Shown here: positions 35,220 through 47,223 of the stretch, piece after piece
Layout: the number at the start of each line of letters is the position of its first letter
Numbering within the stretch: the stretch's first letter is position 1
Source of the DNA: Bacilli bacterium
Lineage (GTDB): Bacteria > Bacillota_I > Bacilli_A > RF39 > UBA660
Assembly: GCA_017428485.1 (NCBI GenBank)
Contig: JAFRQT010000001.1
Span: 22,760 to 86,759, forward strand
Direction: 5' to 3'
DNA length: 64,000 bases
Made by a program: the position numbers and the translations under genes
The notes under the pieces: model-generated
Databases searched by the model: none
The model's input: only the letters and a program-made list of their open reading frames with translations
Told to the model about the DNA's origin: nothing

Positions 35220-36516
35220 AAAATTTAAATTTACCATTCATTTGTTTCATCATTTGTTTCATTTGATCAAATTGTTTTAGTAATCTATTAACATCCTCTA
35301 CTTTTTGTCCACAACCTTTAGCAATTCTCATCTTTCTACTTCCTTTAATAATATCTGGATTGCGTCTTTCTTGCATTGTCATAGATTGAATAATTGCTTC
35401 AGTTCTAGCCATAACTTTAGGATCTATATTTACATTATTAAGTCCCATTTTAGATGCTCCAGGTATTAATTTAATTAAATTTTCAAGTGGGCCTAATTTT
35501 TTTATTTGTTTAGTTGTTCTTAAAAAATCATCTAAATCAAATTTACCTTTTTGCATCTTTTTAGCAGCACTCATCATTTCATCTTGATCTAGTTCACTTT
35601 CAGTTTTCTCAATTATTGAAATTAAGTCTCCATCACCTAATATTCTATTAGCAATTCTTTCAGGATAAAATTCACTAAGACCATCTAATTTTTCAGAGTC
35701 ACCAATTAATTTGATTGGAATATTAGTTAAATGTCTTAATGACAATGCAACTCCACCTTTAGTATCTCCATCCATCTTAGTTAAAACACAACCACTTAAT
35801 TTTAACTTATCATTAAAACCAGTTATTACATTAATAGCATCTTGTCCCATCATAGCATCAATTACTAATAATTCTTCATTTGGTTTAACTTCTTTTTCAA
35901 TTGAAACAAGTTCATCCATTAATTTTTCATCTATTTGAAGACGTCCTGCTGTATCAATTAATATATAGTCATATCCATTTGTTTTAGCATGTTCTATACC
36001 TCTTTTTGCTATTTCTACAGGATTTCCCTTTCCTTCTTCATAAACCTCAATATTAAGCTGTTTTCCTATGCTTTTTAATTGATCTATTGCAGCAGGTCTA
36101 TAAACATCACATGCTATAAACATTGGCTTTTTATTATGTTTCTTACGGACCATATTACCAATTTTACCAATTGTAGTTGTTTTACCTCCACCTTGAAGAC
36201 CAACAACCATAACAATTGTAGGTTTATGATTTAATTCTAAAGGTGCAGCGTCCCCACCAAGTAAAGAAACAAGCTCATCTTTTAATATTTTAACAAACAT
36301 ATCTCCTGGCTTAATACTTTTACGTACTTCTTCACCAAGGGCTTTTTCTTTAACAGAGTCTATAAATTCACGTACTATTTTAACATTAACATCAGCTTCT
36401 AATAAACATAATCTTATTTCACGTACTATGTCACTAATGTTATCTTCATTAATAACTCCTCTTGATTTAATACCACTTACTACTTTTTGTAATCTTTCAC
36501 TTAGTCCTTCGAACAT
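35218..36516 (-). CDS. ffh: Signal recognition particle protein Ffh
   Basis: Ffh binds 4.5S/SRP RNA and signal peptides and delivers ribosomes to FtsY. From ATG 36516 (432 residues, TAGGTGAT upstream) it has an N domain, a G domain with GLQGGGKTTT, DTAGR and TKMDGDTKGG, and a C-terminal M domain whose RNA-binding part reads RRNPDIIKGSRKMRIAKGCG. The end is Met-rich (QMKQMMKQMNGK). It stands alone with its own terminator; ylxM and rpsP, frequent neighbours, are absent. Confidence 0.97.
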   Translation of the reverse strand: MFEGLSERLQKVVSGIKSRGVINEDNISDIVREIRLCLLEADVNVKIVREFIDSVKEKALGEEVRKSIKPGDMFVKILKDELVSLLGGDAAPLELNHKPTIVMVVGLQGGGKTTTIGKIGNMVRKKHNKKPMFIACDVYRPAAIDQLKSIGKQLNIEVYEEGKGNPVEIAKRGIEHAKTNGYDYILIDTAGRLQIDEKLMDELVSIEKEVKPNEELLVIDAMMGQDAINVITGFNDKLKLSGCVLTKMDGDTKGGVALSLRHLTNIPIKLIGDSEKLDGLSEFYPERIANRILGDGDLISIIEKTESELDQDEMMSAAKKMQKGKFDLDDFLRTTKQIKKLGPLENLIKLIPGASKMGLNNVNIDPKVMARTEAIIQSMTMQERRNPDIIKGSRKMRIAKGCGQKVEDVNRLLKQFDQMKQMMKQMNGKFKF

Positions 36517-36545
36517 ATTTATCACCTACAAAATATTATAACATA

Positions 36546-36568
36546 CAAAAAGACTATTTAACTAGTCT
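36546..36568 (-). terminator. Terminator of the deacetylase-membrane protein pair
   Basis: AGACTA and TAGTCT enclose a 6-base loop, followed by TTTTTG on the minus strand. The 5' arm includes the stop codon at 36562-36564. Confidence 0.8.
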
Positions 36569-36777
36569 ACTTGTAATATTATTAAAATAATACTAAATAT
36601 TGTGATTGGAATACTACTTATCATAGTCCATTTACCAATATTCTTCCATTCATTAATAGTTAAATGCTTAAAGGCTGCTCTCCAAGTTAATATATTTAAT
36701 TTATGTCCAGTAAACATATATAATCCAACAAGTAATATACAAACTGCAAATATCAGTAGAAATATTCCAGCATACAT
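36562..36777 (-). CDS. Small two-helix membrane protein
   Basis: The 71 residues have two hydrophobic helices (about 3-24 and 50-69) joined by a basic loop with two Trp residues. I do not recognise the family. It starts 11 bases after the polysaccharide deacetylase stop and shares its terminator, so it is co-transcribed and may act at the envelope. Confidence 0.65.
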   Translation of the reverse strand: MYAGIFLLIFAVCILLVGLYMFTGHKLNILTWRAAFKHLTINEWKNIGKWTMISSIPITIFSIILIILQVD

Positions 36778-36788
36778 AATAGTTCCTC

Positions 36789-37988
36789 CTATTTAATTAA
36801 ATTTATATATTTCTCAATAGTAGTACTTCTAGATATTCTTACTCTAGGTAGTAAATATTTATTGGCTCCTTTTTTAACTTTACCATCTTCTATAGTAAAT
36901 GCTAATTTTATACCATTATTTTGTAATGCTTTAATTGTATCGTCATTATAATGCCCAAAAGGATAAGCAAATGCATTATTATTTTTAACTATCTCCAATG
37001 ATTTTTTAATGTCATTATAAATTGTTTCATAATCAGAACACATAACTGCTCCATTCCATTTCCCCTCACATGATCTTTTATGTAATGAATCAGTATGCGA
37101 TTCAAAATCTATATATTTTTCATTTAAGAAATCTTTATAATATGTTTTATTAGTAATGCAAAATGATGTCATCGGTATTTTATATTCTTGAAGAACAGGC
37201 AAAGCCACATCAAAAAATGAATTGACACAATCATCATCTGTTAAAACAATGCTTTTCTTTGGTAAATCTATTTTACCATCAATATAGTCTTCCAATTCTT
37301 GCCATGATAAAAAATAATAATTATTATCTTTTAAATATTTCATTTGTTTTTCAAACTCAGTTTTAGCTATATAATTATGACTGTTCTTTTCACCAAAAGT
37401 TTCGCCTTTAGTATCATCATAAAACCAGTGATACATAAGAACAGGTATTCCATTTGTATCTTTATCTTGAACAACAATTGAAGTTTCTAAAGTACTTTCA
37501 TTATTAGAAGAATCTTTAACAATATATTTAACTTTATATGTACCATCTTTTTTAGTATTAATATTACTATCGATTTTTATTTTTTTAATTAAGTCTTTAT
37601 CACAATTGTCAGTAACTTCTACATAGTCTAATAAATCAGTTTTACTATTCTTAGCATAGAAGTTATTCTTAACAAGTTTGATTGTAGGCTTTTCTATATC
37701 TATTACATTAACTATTCTTTTTGCTTCTACATCTTTCTTTTTATATATAACTTCATATGTACCAGGTTTACTTGTATCAACATTATTAATAGTTTTGAAA
37801 TTGTATATTCTAATTATATTATTATCTACAATAGCGCCTTCATCTTTATACTCTTCATTAGCATTTATGGTAATATTTTTATTTCCAATTATCTCTATTG
37901 TATATTTTATTTTTTTATGAAGAAAAAATGGAATAAATCCAACTGAAAATATTATTATTACTAACAATAGTACAATCACTTTCTTCAT
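36789..37988 (-). CDS. Membrane-anchored polysaccharide deacetylase with Ig-like domains
   Basis: The 399-residue protein starts with a single N-terminal helix acting as anchor or signal. Two DUF5011-type Ig-like modules follow (about 30-95 and 98-175; ITINANEEYKDEGA and KDGTYKVKYIVKDSSNN are typical). A NodB-type catalytic domain follows: GIPVLMYHWFY, the metal Asp motif VLTDDD in place of the common TFDDG, and SHTDSLH for the His pair. FAYPFGHYND is another NodB block. It probably trims N-acetyl groups from peptidoglycan or another wall polymer. The altered first motif still keeps acidic residues. Confidence 0.88.
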   Translation of the reverse strand: MKKVIVLLLVIIIFSVGFIPFFLHKKIKYTIEIIGNKNITINANEEYKDEGAIVDNNIIRIYNFKTINNVDTSKPGTYEVIYKKKDVEAKRIVNVIDIEKPTIKLVKNNFYAKNSKTDLLDYVEVTDNCDKDLIKKIKIDSNINTKKDGTYKVKYIVKDSSNNESTLETSIVVQDKDTNGIPVLMYHWFYDDTKGETFGEKNSHNYIAKTEFEKQMKYLKDNNYYFLSWQELEDYIDGKIDLPKKSIVLTDDDCVNSFFDVALPVLQEYKIPMTSFCITNKTYYKDFLNEKYIDFESHTDSLHKRSCEGKWNGAVMCSDYETIYNDIKKSLEIVKNNNAFAYPFGHYNDDTIKALQNNGIKLAFTIEDGKVKKGANKYLLPRVRISRSTTIEKYINLIK

Positions 37989-38022
37989 ATTATACTCCTA
38001 TAATAATTCTAACACCAAATTA

Positions 38023-38054
38023 AAAAAAAGGAAATGAATTAATCATTTCCTTTT
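38023..38054 (-). terminator. Terminator after rpoC
   Basis: AAAAGGAAATG pairs with CATTTCCTTTT around an AT-rich loop, followed by a long T tract on the minus strand. It abuts the rpoC stop codon. Confidence 0.85.
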
Positions 38055-41000
38055 ATTCAGCCATAGCATCTACTGTTTCTTCAGATTTATCATCTGTTAA
38101 GAATTTTTCTTCTAATACTTCAGCAGCATCGTCATCTAAAAGTTCATTTTTTAGAATTACTTCAATATTATTATATTGTTTTGCTCCAGTACCAGCTGGG
38201 ATTAATTTACCAAGAATAACATTTTCTTTTAATCCGTTTAGCATATCTACTTTTCCACGAGTTGCAGCATCTGTTAAGATTCTTGTAGTCTCTTGGAATG
38301 ATGCAGCAGATAAGAATGAGTCAGTTTCTAAAGATGCTTTAGTAATACCTAGCATAATTGGTTTTCCAGTAGCAGGTACACCACCTGATAAAATTACAGG
38401 TTTATTTATTTCAGCAAATTCACGAATTGGTACAGTTAATCCTTCGATTAAAGTTGTATCTCCTGGATCAACTACTCTTACTTTAGTAATCATTCTTCTT
38501 ACTACAGTCTCAACATGTTTATCACTAACGTCAACACCTTGAGATTTATAAACTTTTTGAATTTCTTTAAGTATATATTCTTCAACAGTAGTTGGGTCTG
38601 TTACTGCTAGTAATTCTTTTGGAGAAATACTTCCTTCAGTTAATGCTTGTCCAGCAACTACGACACTTCCTTTTTCAACTCTTAATTTAGCATTATATTG
38701 AGTTACATGCTCACGAGTCTCTAAGTCATTTGTAATATATATTTTAAATCTATTGTTTTTATCTTCAGCAATCTTAGTAACTTTACCATCGATTTCTGCA
38801 ATAGTTGCCTTAGCTTTTGGTATTCTTGCTTCAAATAGTTCTTCAACTCTTGGAAGACCTTGAGTAATATCAGCTGCAGATGCAACACCACCAGTATGGA
38901 ATGTACGCATTGTTAACTGAGTACCTGGTTCACCAATTGATTGAGCAGCCATAATACCTGTTGCTTCACCAACTTCAACCACGTTACCAGTTGCAAGGTT
39001 AAGTCCATAACATTTTTGGCAAATTCCATTTGCACACTTACAAGTAAGAACACTTCTAATTTCCATCTTAGTGATACCAGCATTAACAATCTTATCAGCT
39101 ATTCTTTCAGTGATTAATGCACCTTTATCAATTAAGATTTCTTTAGTCTCTGGATGTAATACTTTTTGATTTGAATAACGTCCAACTATTCTATCTCTGA
39201 ATGATTCAATTACAGCACCACTCTTTTCATCAGTAAATGCTGATACTTCAAGTCCTTGGATAGTACCACAATCTTCTTCACGTACAATAATATCTTGTAC
39301 AACATCAACTAAACGTCTTGTTAAGTATCCAGCATCTGCAGTTTTTAGAGCTGTATCTGCTGTACCTTTTCTAGAACCATGTGTTGATAAGAAGAATTCT
39401 TGAACGTCTAATCCTTCACGGAATGAAGCTAGAATTGGGATTTCTACTTGACCACCATCTGGTTTTGCCATAATACCACGCATACCAGCAAGTTGTCCTA
39501 ACTGGTTGGCAGAACCTCTGGCTCCAGAATTAATAATCATTGATAGTGGGTTTTCAACATCTTCTTTAAGTATTTCACCTAATCTTGTTTGAACTGCATT
39601 AGTTGTGTCAGTCCATAATTTAATAACTTTATTATGTCTTTCTTCATCAGTTATAAGACCACGTTTAAATTGTTTATTAATTTTATCAATTGTTTCATTA
39701 GTTTCTGCTATTAAAGCATCCTTTTCATGGTTAATTGGAATATCAGATAGAGATATTGTTATACCAGATTTAGTACTATATTTAAATCCTAAATTCTTTA
39801 ATTTATCTAAGAAAATTGATGTTTCAGTAGTCTTATATCTCTTGAATATTTGAGCAATTATCTTTCCTAAATCTTTTTTAACTAAAGCAGGAACTAAAGG
39901 CATTTTAGCAACTTCTTCAGGTAAATTTTTACCTTTTTCAATAAAGAATTTATCTGGAGTCATTAATTCAATGTTTTCTTTACTTCCTTCACATATATAA
40001 GGATATGTATCTGGGAATATTTCATTGAATATTATTTTTCCAGCAGTAGTTACTAAGTATTTACCTTTCTGTTCATCAGTCCATACTTTATGTCTAAATG
40101 CATATGTTGGTATACAAATTCTTGTATGAAGAGTTATTTCTCTTCTCTCATATGCCATTAATGCTTCATTTGGATCTTTATAAGCCTTACCTTCGTTTGG
40201 TTCTCCAGCAAGTTCAAGAGTTAAGTAATAATTACCTAATACCATATCTTGAGATGGAGTAACAATTGGTTTTCCATCTTTAGGGTCTAAAATGTTATTA
40301 GCACCTAACATTAATAATCTTGCTTCAGCTTGAGCTTCTTCACTAATTGGGATGTGAATAGCCATCTGATCACCATCGAAGTCTGCATTGAATCCACCAC
40401 AAACTAATGGATGAAGTCTTAATGCTTTTCCACTAACAAGTACTGGTTCAAATGCTTGAATTGAAAGTCTATGTAGTGTTGGAGCACGGTTTAGAAGTAC
40501 TGGATGTTCACGAATTACATCTTCTACTACATCCCATACTCTTTCGTCTTGATTATCTATAATCTTTTTAGCAGCCTTAATATTATGAGCAATTCCTCTT
40601 TCTACTAATTGTTGCATAACATATGGTTTAAATAATTCTAAGGCCATATCTTTTGGTACACCGCATTGATACATTTTAAGTGTTGGTCCAACAACAATTA
40701 CAGAACGTCCAGAATAGTCAACTCTTTTACCAAGAAGATTTTGTCTAAATCTACCTTGTTTTCCTTTTAGCATTGAAGATAGAGATTTTAATGGTCTATT
40801 TCCAACACCTTGAACACTACGTCCACGTCTTCCATTATCTATTAAAGCATCAACTGCTTCTTGAAGCATACGTTTTTCATTTTGAACAATGATTGTTGGT
40901 GCTTCTAATTCTAATAATTTTTTAAGACGATTATTTCTATTAATAATTCTTCTATATAAATCATTTAAATCAGAAGTTGCAAATCTTCCACCAGGAAGTT

Positions 41001-41727
41001 GAATCATTGGTCTTAAATCTGGTGGTATAACAGGAAGAACATCTAAAATCATCCATTCTGGTCTGTTACCACTTTCTAAGAATGCATTTAAGCAATCTAA
41101 TCTTTTAACTAATCTAATTTTCTTTTGACCTTGAGATTTTTCTACTTCTTTCTTTAAAGCAGCCACTTCTTTTTCAAGATCAACTTCTTTTAGTAATTCT
41201 TTAATTGCTTCAGCACCCATTCCAACTCTAAATTCATCACCATATTTTTCATAATATGCTCTGTATTCTTTGTCAGAAAGAGTTTGCTTTTTAGCAAGAG
41301 GTGCAATTCCTGGATCAAGTACAATATAACTTACGAAATATAGTACTTCCTCTAATTCTCTTGGGCTAATATCTAAAACTAGTCCAATTTTAGGAGGTAC
41401 ACCTTTTGCATACCAAATGTGGCTAACAGGACTTGCAAGTTCAATGTGTCCCATTCTTTCTCTACGTACCTTAGCACGAGTTACTTCTACACCACATCTA
41501 TCACAAATAACATTTTTATATCTTAATCTTTTGTATTTTTTACATGAACATTCGAAGTCTTTTGTTGGACCGAATATCTTTTCGCAGAAAAGTCCATCTC
41601 TTTCAGGGTTTAAAGTTCTATAGTTTATTGTTTCTGGTTTCTTTACTTCACCATAAGACCACTCACGAATCTTTTCAGGAGAAGCTATACCAATACGAAT
41701 TCCATCGAAATCATTAACTTCTAACAT
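38053..41727 (-). CDS. rpoC: RNA polymerase beta' subunit
   Basis: The 1224 residues match Firmicutes RpoC. The N-terminal zinc ribbon has its cysteines ([20 protein letters not shown]), the catalytic magnesium loop reads [10 protein letters not shown], and the second zinc site [13 protein letters not shown] is intact. [11 protein letters not shown] is also diagnostic. The start codon shares one base with the rpoB stop (TAATG). No insertions or odd truncation are visible. Confidence 0.99.
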   Translation of the reverse strand: MLEVNDFDGIRIGIASPEKIREWSYGEVKKPETINYRTLNPERDGLFCEKIFGPTKDFECSCKKYKRLRYKNVICDRCGVEVTRAKVRRERMGHIELASPVSHIWYAKGVPPKIGLVLDISPRELEEVLYFVSYIVLDPGIAPLAKKQTLSDKEYRAYYEKYGDEFRVGMGAEAIKELLKEVDLEKEVAALKKEVEKSQGQKKIRLVKRLDCLNAFLESGNRPEWMILDVLPVIPPDLRPMIQLPGGRFATSDLNDLYRRIINRNNRLKKLLELEAPTIIVQNEKRMLQEAVDALIDNGRRGRSVQGVGNRPLKSLSSMLKGKQGRFRQNLLGKRVDYSGRSVIVVGPTLKMYQCGVPKDMALELFKPYVMQQLVERGIAHNIKAAKKIIDNQDERVWDVVEDVIREHPVLLNRAPTLHRLSIQAFEPVLVSGKALRLHPLVCGGFNADFDGDQMAIHIPISEEAQAEARLLMLGANNILDPKDGKPIVTPSQDMVLGNYYLTLELAGEPNEGKAYKDPNEALMAYERREITLHTRICIPTYAFRHKVWTDEQKGKYLVTTAGKIIFNEIFPDTYPYICEGSKENIELMTPDKFFIEKGKNLPEEVAKMPLVPALVKKDLGKIIAQIFKRYKTTETSIFLDKLKNLGFKYSTKSGITISLSDIPINHEKDALIAETNETIDKINKQFKRGLITDEERHNKVIKLWTDTTNAVQTRLGEILKEDVENPLSMIINSGARGSANQLGQLAGMRGIMAKPDGGQVEIPILASFREGLDVQEFFLSTHGSRKGTADTALKTADAGYLTRRLVDVVQDIIVREEDCGTIQGLEVSAFTDEKSGAVIESFRDRIVGRYSNQKVLHPETKEILIDKGALITERIADKIVNAGITKMEIRSVLTCKCANGICQKCYGLNLATGNVVEVGEATGIMAAQSIGEPGTQLTMRTFHTGGVASAADITQGLPRVEELFEARIPKAKATIAEIDGKVTKIAEDKNNRFKIYITNDLETREHVTQYNAKLRVEKGSVVVAGQALTEGSISPKELLAVTDPTTVEEYILKEIQKVYKSQGVDVSDKHVETVVRRMITKVRVVDPGDTTLIEGLTVPIREFAEINKPVILSGGVPATGKPIMLGITKASLETDSFLSAASFQETTRILTDAATRGKVDMLNGLKENVILGKLIPAGTGAKQYNNIEVILKNELLDDDAAEVLEEKFLTDDKSEETVDAMAE

Positions 41728-44700
41728 TATTCTTCACCCCTCTCATAATCATCTTCAAAATTATCATCTAGTCCATATTCTTCTTCATAATCGAAGTCAT
41801 CATCACCTGGTTCCAAATCATCAAATTCTTCATCTTCATCATCTTCTGGTTGAACATCTTCATATTCTGATTCATCTACTTCTTCTTCCTCAGGTTTAGT
41901 AATTTCATCTATAGTTACTGGTGTATCATCTTTATCTTCTTCACGTTCAAGTTCTTTAACGTCTTTTAATTCACCATTCTTATTTATGATTTGAATATCT
42001 AATCCTAATGCTTGGAATTCTTTAATTAATACTCTAAAGCTTTCTGGAACTCCAGCACTTGGAACTGTCTTACCTTTAACTAAAGCTTCATATACTCTAA
42101 CTCTTCCAACCACATCATCTGATTTAACAGTAAGAACTTCTTGAAGAATGTGAGCAGCACCATAAGCATATAATGCCCAAACTTCCATTTCTCCAAATCT
42201 TTGTCCACCAAATTGAGCTTTTCCACCAAGTGGTTGTTGAGTAACTAAACTATAAGGTCCAGTTGCACGAGCATGAATCTTATCATCAACCATATGTACA
42301 AGTCTAATCATGTACATAACTCCAACAGATACTCTCTTATCAAACTTTTCTCCAGTACGTCCATCATATAACCATGTCTTATAATCTGGATCAAGTCCTG
42401 CTTCTTTAGTCTGCTGTTGAACATCTTCTTCAGTAGCACTATTGAAGATTGGAGTTGCATAATGTACTCCGAGCTTTTTACCAGCCATTCCTAAGTGTAA
42501 TTCAAGAATTTGTCCTAAATTCATACGAGAAGGAACACCTAGTGGGTTAAGAATAATATCAACTGGAGTACCATCTGGTAAGTATGGCATATCTTCAGAT
42601 GGTAATATTAGTGAACATACACCTTTGTTACCATGACGTCCTGCCATTTTATCTCCAACTTGAATCTTTCTCTTCTTAACTATATATACTCTTACTATCT
42701 TAGATACACCTGGTTGTAATTCATCAGAATTTTCTTTAGTAAATATTTGTACATCATGTACAATACCAGAGCATCCATGTGATACACGAAGTGATGTATC
42801 TCTAACTTCACGAGTCTTTTCACCAAATATTGCATGTAATAATTTTTCTTCTGAAGAAAGTTCTTGCATTCCCTTTGGAGTAACTTTACCAACAAGAATA
42901 TCATTTTCTTTAACTTCAGTACCAATTCTTACAATACCATTTTCATCTAAATTTTTACGAGCTTCTTCTGAAATGTTTGGAATATCTCTTGTAAATTCTT
43001 CTGGTCCAAGTTTAGTATCTCTACATTCTATTTCTTTCATTTCAATGTGAACTGATGTAAGAACGTCATCACGAACAACTCTTTCATTTAGAATAACAGC
43101 ATCTTCATAGTTATAACCATTATAAGTCATGAATGCTACTACTAAGTTCTTACCTAGAGCAATTTCACCTTTATCAGTAGAAGGTCCATCAGCAATAATT
43201 TCACCTTTATGAACTTCTTCACCTTTTTTAACTATTGGTCTTTGATTATAACATGTTTCTGCATTACTTCTTTGGTAACTAATTAATTCATAAGTGTGCT
43301 TTTCAGTAGCACCTTTTACTATGATTTTTTTAGCATCAACATATTCAACTACACCATCAATATCACTAACAACTGAGCATCCAGAATCTCTAGCTATAGC
43401 AGCCTCAACTCCTGTTCCAACAATTGGAGCCTCAGTAATCATAAGAGGTACAGCTTGACGTTGCATGTTGGCACCCATTAGTGTTCTGTTAGCATCATCA
43501 TGTTCCATAAATGGAATCATACTTGTTGTAACTGATACGATTTGTGATGGTGATACATCTATATAATCTACTTTTTCACGTGGAACAATTAAGTTGTCCC
43601 CATTAAATCTTACAGGAACTGTTTCATCAAGAATATTACCTTTCTTATCAGCATTTATAGTTGCTTGACTAATATAGTAATCTTCTTCTTCATCAGCAGT
43701 CATATATACTATTTCATCAGTAATTCTTGAATCTACAACTTTTCTATATGGAGTCATTATAAATCCATATTCATTAATTCTTGCATAACTTGAAAGTGAT
43801 GTAATAAGTCCAATATTTTGTCCTTCTGGAGTTTCAATTGGACAAATTCTACCATAGTGAGATGGGTTAACATCACGAACTTCAAATCCTGCTCTATCTC
43901 TTGATAAACCACCTGGACCTAAAGCACTAAGTCTACGTTTATCATTTAACTCTGCAAGTGGATTAATTTGATCCATGAATTTAGAAAGTTGACTACTACC
44001 AAAGAATTCTTTTAATGCAGCAGTAACTGGTCTAATATTGATTAATGATTTTGGTGTAACTGTATCAATTTCTTGAGTAGACATTTTATCTCTTATTTGT
44101 CTTTCCATACGAGCAACACCAATTCTAAATTGATTTTGGATTAATTCTCCAACTTGCCTTACACGTCTATTTCCTAAATGGTCGATTTCATCAAATTTAC
44201 CTACACCATATAATAAACAAATATAATATGATAAAGAAGCATATACATCAGATATAGTAAGTCTTCTTGTATCAATACTTTGATCATTACCTATAACTTT
44301 AATTACTTTCTTAGAATCATCATTAGCATATACTAAAACTTCTTGGATTTTATTATATGTATCCAATTCTTCATTAATCTTAACTTCTTTTACACCATAA
44401 CCATCAGCAAATACTGGTTTTAATGTTTGTAGGATATCTTTAGTAATTAAAGTACCCTTTTTAACTAAAACTTCTTTACCAACTTTAATATCTTGTGCAA
44501 TTGTAACATTTAAAAGTCTATCTATAACATTTAATTTCTTATTAAATTTATATCTTCCAACTTTACATAAATCATATCTAAATTTATCAAAGAATCTTAC
44601 GATTAATTGGTTTTTAGCTGAATCTAATGTAGCTGGTTCTCCTGGTCTTAATTTTTCATATATTTCAATTAATGCTTCATCTGTATTCTTTGTAGAATCT

Positions 44701-45368
44701 TTCTCTAAAGTATTAATTAAATATTCATCTTGTCCGAATACCTCTAATATTTCTTCATCACTTGAAAGGCCTAATGCACGTAATAATGTAGTTACTGGAA
44801 CTTTACGAGTTCTATCAATTCTTACATATAAAATACCTCTTGCATCAAGTTCATATTCAAGCCATGTACCCTTATTAGGTCTAACTTCACTTGTAATAAT
44901 GTTTCTACCTGTATTATCCACTTCATTCTTATAATAACAAGATGGTCCCATTACAAGTTGAGAGTTAATAACTCTTTCTGCACCATTTATAATAAATGAA
45001 GCAGTATCAGTCATTAATGGCATATCTCCTAAGAATACTTCTTGTTCTTTTACTTCTCCAGTTTCATTTATAAATAATCTCGCCTTAACTTTTAAAGGAG
45101 CAGCGTAAGTAACTTTTCTTTCGCGGCTTTCCTTTACTGTATATTTTGGCGCATCAAAATAATAATCACCAAATTCTAGTGATAATGAACCTGAGAAACT
45201 CTCTACAGGAAAAATATCCTCAAAGACTTCCTTTATACCTTCCTTTAAAAATAAATCAAACGAATCTTTTTGTACTTCTAGTAGATTAGATAATTCTAAT
45301 GTACTGTACTTTGTTGAGAAACTTCTTCTTTCTCTATGGTCACCAAATTTTACTGTTTTGTATGCCAC
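41727..45368 (-). CDS. rpoB: RNA polymerase beta subunit
   Basis: The 1213 residues match RpoB. The rifampicin-region block reads [41 protein letters not shown], split here only for description; the positions are typical of sensitive-type sequences (Q, D, H-equivalent N after the ELNDKR, R, S). [13 protein letters not shown] and the C-terminal [18 protein letters not shown] block are intact. The final 70 residues form a very acidic Glu/Asp-rich tail longer than in many relatives, which could contact delta-like or basic partners. rpoB is followed by rpoC with a one-base overlap. Confidence 0.99.
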   Translation of the reverse strand: MAYKTVKFGDHRERRSFSTKYSTLELSNLLEVQKDSFDLFLKEGIKEVFEDIFPVESFSGSLSLEFGDYYFDAPKYTVKESRERKVTYAAPLKVKARLFINETGEVKEQEVFLGDMPLMTDTASFIINGAERVINSQLVMGPSCYYKNEVDNTGRNIITSEVRPNKGTWLEYELDARGILYVRIDRTRKVPVTTLLRALGLSSDEEILEVFGQDEYLINTLEKDSTKNTDEALIEIYEKLRPGEPATLDSAKNQLIVRFFDKFRYDLCKVGRYKFNKKLNVIDRLLNVTIAQDIKVGKEVLVKKGTLITKDILQTLKPVFADGYGVKEVKINEELDTYNKIQEVLVYANDDSKKVIKVIGNDQSIDTRRLTISDVYASLSYYICLLYGVGKFDEIDHLGNRRVRQVGELIQNQFRIGVARMERQIRDKMSTQEIDTVTPKSLINIRPVTAALKEFFGSSQLSKFMDQINPLAELNDKRRLSALGPGGLSRDRAGFEVRDVNPSHYGRICPIETPEGQNIGLITSLSSYARINEYGFIMTPYRKVVDSRITDEIVYMTADEEEDYYISQATINADKKGNILDETVPVRFNGDNLIVPREKVDYIDVSPSQIVSVTTSMIPFMEHDDANRTLMGANMQRQAVPLMITEAPIVGTGVEAAIARDSGCSVVSDIDGVVEYVDAKKIIVKGATEKHTYELISYQRSNAETCYNQRPIVKKGEEVHKGEIIADGPSTDKGEIALGKNLVVAFMTYNGYNYEDAVILNERVVRDDVLTSVHIEMKEIECRDTKLGPEEFTRDIPNISEEARKNLDENGIVRIGTEVKENDILVGKVTPKGMQELSSEEKLLHAIFGEKTREVRDTSLRVSHGCSGIVHDVQIFTKENSDELQPGVSKIVRVYIVKKRKIQVGDKMAGRHGNKGVCSLILPSEDMPYLPDGTPVDIILNPLGVPSRMNLGQILELHLGMAGKKLGVHYATPIFNSATEEDVQQQTKEAGLDPDYKTWLYDGRTGEKFDKRVSVGVMYMIRLVHMVDDKIHARATGPYSLVTQQPLGGKAQFGGQRFGEMEVWALYAYGAAHILQEVLTVKSDDVVGRVRVYEALVKGKTVPSAGVPESFRVLIKEFQALGLDIQIINKNGELKDVKELEREEDKDDTPVTIDEITKPEEEEVDESEYEDVQPEDDEDEEFDDLEPGDDDFDYEEEYGLDDNFEDDYERGEE

Positions 45369-45439
45369 TTTTTCACCCCAATTCTAAATTTTTAAAGAAC
45401 ACAAATTTTAAAAATAAAACAAATGTACTGCAATATAAA

Positions 45440-45469
45440 ATTTTATCATAATACATTTCAAGATGTCAA
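45440..45469 (-). promoter_or_regulatory. Promoter for rpoB-rpoC
   Basis: TTGACA (45464-45469), 18 bases, and TAAAAT (45440-45445) preceded by TGA as an extended -10. It gives a leader of about 65 bases before rpoB and makes the pair separate from rplJ-rplL. Confidence 0.75.
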
Positions 45470-45494
45470 TAACTTTTTTTAATTGTTAAGTAAT

Positions 45495-46082
45495 TTATTT
45501 AACTTTTATTATAAAATATCCTTTGTCTTTATTTATTATTTCAACATTTCTTTTTTGTTCTAATGTTTTCTTTATTGAAAGTGCTCCTTGATCTTTACGA
45601 ATAACAAAGTATAATGTACCATCTTTTTCCAAATGATCAAAAGCGCCTTCAAGTATTTCTAATAGTTTTTCTTTTCCTACTCTTATTGGTGGATTAGTAA
45701 TTATTACATTGTATTTATCTTTAACTTCTGTGTAGGCATCACTAACAAAGGCACTACCATTAAATTTATCATATTTTTTAATATTTCTTTTTGTTAAATG
45801 AACAGCTCTTTTATTAACATCAACCATATCTACATATGAACTTGTAAGAACACTAATAACAATTCCTAAAAATCCATATCCGCATCCGACATCTAATACT
45901 TTTACATTAGTTATGTTTTCTTTCAAATATGTCTCTAATAAAAGGTAACTTCCATAATCGATATTCTTTTTACTAAACACACCATTATCGCTTAAGAACG
46001 TGAAAAAAGAAGAATCATGTTTATAACTCAACTCTCTTATATTACTTTTTAAGTTAACATCATTTTCAAAATAATGACTCAT
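45495..46082 (-). CDS. RsmC-like class I methyltransferase (YbxB type)
   Basis: A 195-residue SAM-dependent methyltransferase. The SAM motif VLDVGCGYGFLGI and the catalytic NPPIRVGK motif identify the RsmC/RlmG-type family, which methylates guanine N2 in rRNA. ATG 46082 is chosen because AAAGGAG lies before it. Position between rplL and rpoB is the classical place of ybxB in Firmicutes, which supports the identity. The exact rRNA target is not shown by sequence. Confidence 0.9.
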   Translation of the reverse strand: MSHYFENDVNLKSNIRELSYKHDSSFFTFLSDNGVFSKKNIDYGSYLLLETYLKENITNVKVLDVGCGYGFLGIVISVLTSSYVDMVDVNKRAVHLTKRNIKKYDKFNGSAFVSDAYTEVKDKYNVIITNPPIRVGKEKLLEILEGAFDHLEKDGTLYFVIRKDQGALSIKKTLEQKRNVEIINKDKGYFIIKVK

Positions 46083-46110
46083 AATTCTCCTTTTTCTTTC
46101 TTTAATACGC

Positions 46111-46133
46111 AAAAAAGCCTTTTTACAAGGCTT
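46111..46133 (-). terminator. Terminator after rplL
   Basis: AGCCTT and AAGGCT enclose a short loop, followed by six T's on the minus strand, directly after rplL. Confidence 0.85.
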
Positions 46134-46140
46134 AATGTAC

Positions 46141-46518
46141 TTATGCTAATTCTACAGTTGCTCCGGCTTCTTCTAATTTAGCTTTTAATTCTTCAGCTTC
46201 AGCAGCAGGAATTCCTTCTTTAACATTTCCACCAGCATCAGCAATATCTTTTGCTTCTTTAAGTCCTAAACCAGTTACTTCTCTAATTACTTTAATAACT
46301 TGTAATTTTTGAGCTCCAGCTTCTTTTAGAACTACAGTCTTAACTCCACCGTCATTTGATTCTGCTTCAGCAGCTCCAGCAGCAGGTGCAGCAGCAACAG
46401 CTACAGCAGATGGATCTACTCCGAATTCCTCTTTCATCATATCAACTAATTCTTTAACTTCAAGAATAGTCTTTTCTTTTAAAGCTTCAATAATATCTTT
46501 GTTTTCAATCTTTGCCAT
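46141..46518 (-). CDS. rplL: Ribosomal protein L7/L12
   Basis: The 125 residues show the N-terminal dimerisation helix ([18 protein letters not shown]), the Ala-rich flexible hinge, and the C-terminal factor-binding domain ([28 protein letters not shown]). It is the multicopy stalk protein that recruits translation GTPases. It starts just after rplJ. Confidence 0.99.
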   Translation of the reverse strand: MAKIENKDIIEALKEKTILEVKELVDMMKEEFGVDPSAVAVAAAPAAGAAEAESNDGGVKTVVLKEAGAQKLQVIKVIREVTGLGLKEAKDIADAGGNVKEGIPAAEAEELKAKLEEAGATVELA

Positions 46519-46519
46519 A

Positions 46520-47023
46520 TTAATTATTTCCTCCCTTTTCTAATTTTTCAGCATATAGATTTAATCCAATACTTAAATTTCTTACATGTTCAATTAAACC
46601 ACCAGCAAACATTGTAAGTAATCCTTCCATACTTGGAATTGTTGCATATTCACTAATTACTTTCTTATCAGCAATTTCATTATCGATATATCCAACTCTT
46701 ACTTCTAAAGCAGGATGATCTTTTGCAAAATTACAAACAACCTTTATTGGTTCAATAATTGAGTCTGCAAAAAGATAAGCGTTTGGTCCTTCCATGTAAT
46801 TATTTAATTCAATATTCTTATCTTTTAAAGCTAAATTCATAAGAGTATTTTTATAAATTTTTACATCGGAATTAACTTCTCTTAAACTTCTTCTAAGTTC
46901 TGCAAATTCAGCAACTGTTAAACCTTGATAATTTAATAACAAGAATGTTTTTGAATTACTAAGTTTATCAGTTATTTCTTTTACAACAGCTTGTTTTTGT
47001 TCAAGAATTTTTTTGCTTGCCAT
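46520..47023 (-). CDS. rplJ: Ribosomal protein L10
   Basis: The 167 residues match L10, the base of the ribosomal stalk: [20 protein letters not shown] near the N-terminus, the [18 protein letters not shown] block, [10 protein letters not shown], and a C-terminal helix that binds L7/L12. The L10-L7/L12 complex represses its own mRNA through the leader upstream. rplA and rplK are not adjacent. Confidence 0.98.
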   Translation of the reverse strand: MASKKILEQKQAVVKEITDKLSNSKTFLLLNYQGLTVAEFAELRRSLREVNSDVKIYKNTLMNLALKDKNIELNNYMEGPNAYLFADSIIEPIKVVCNFAKDHPALEVRVGYIDNEIADKKVISEYATIPSMEGLLTMFAGGLIEHVRNLSIGLNLYAEKLEKGGNN

Positions 47024-47045
47024 ATAAGACTCCTTTCATGTATTT

Positions 47046-47145
47046 AAAAAGTTTCCTCATGACAAGGAAACTATTATAATCTAGTTATTATATTGTTTCC
47101 TCGGTAAGATTTATTTTTGTACTTACTGTCTTTGGTCACTTCACG
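47046..47145 (-). ncRNA. Ribosomal protein L10 leader with attenuator
   Basis: The leader contains the conserved L10-binding segments GTGACCAAAGACAGTAAGTAC and CTTACCGAGG. Downstream, AGGAAAC occurs twice (minus strand, around 47101-47095 and 47057-47051) flanking one GTTTCCT (47071-47065). GTTTCCT can pair with the first copy as an antiterminator, or with the second to make a terminator hairpin followed by five T's. This matches the known autoregulatory L10 leader. Confidence 0.85.
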
Positions 47146-47151
47146 GGTATG

Positions 47152-47180
47152 ATTATACAATATTAATTTATATTTGTAAA
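47152..47180 (-). promoter_or_regulatory. Promoter for rplJ-rplL
   Basis: TTTACA (47175-47180), 17 bases, TATAAT (47152-47157), placing the transcript start at the beginning of the L10 leader. Confidence 0.8.
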
Positions 47181-47223
47181 CCCCTATTTTAAAAATATTT
47201 TTATTTTTTTGAATTATTACATT

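Noticed and set aside
47040..47145. tRNA-like structure upstream of rplJ
   Set aside because: No acceptor or anticodon stem can be drawn; the conserved segments fit the L10 leader.
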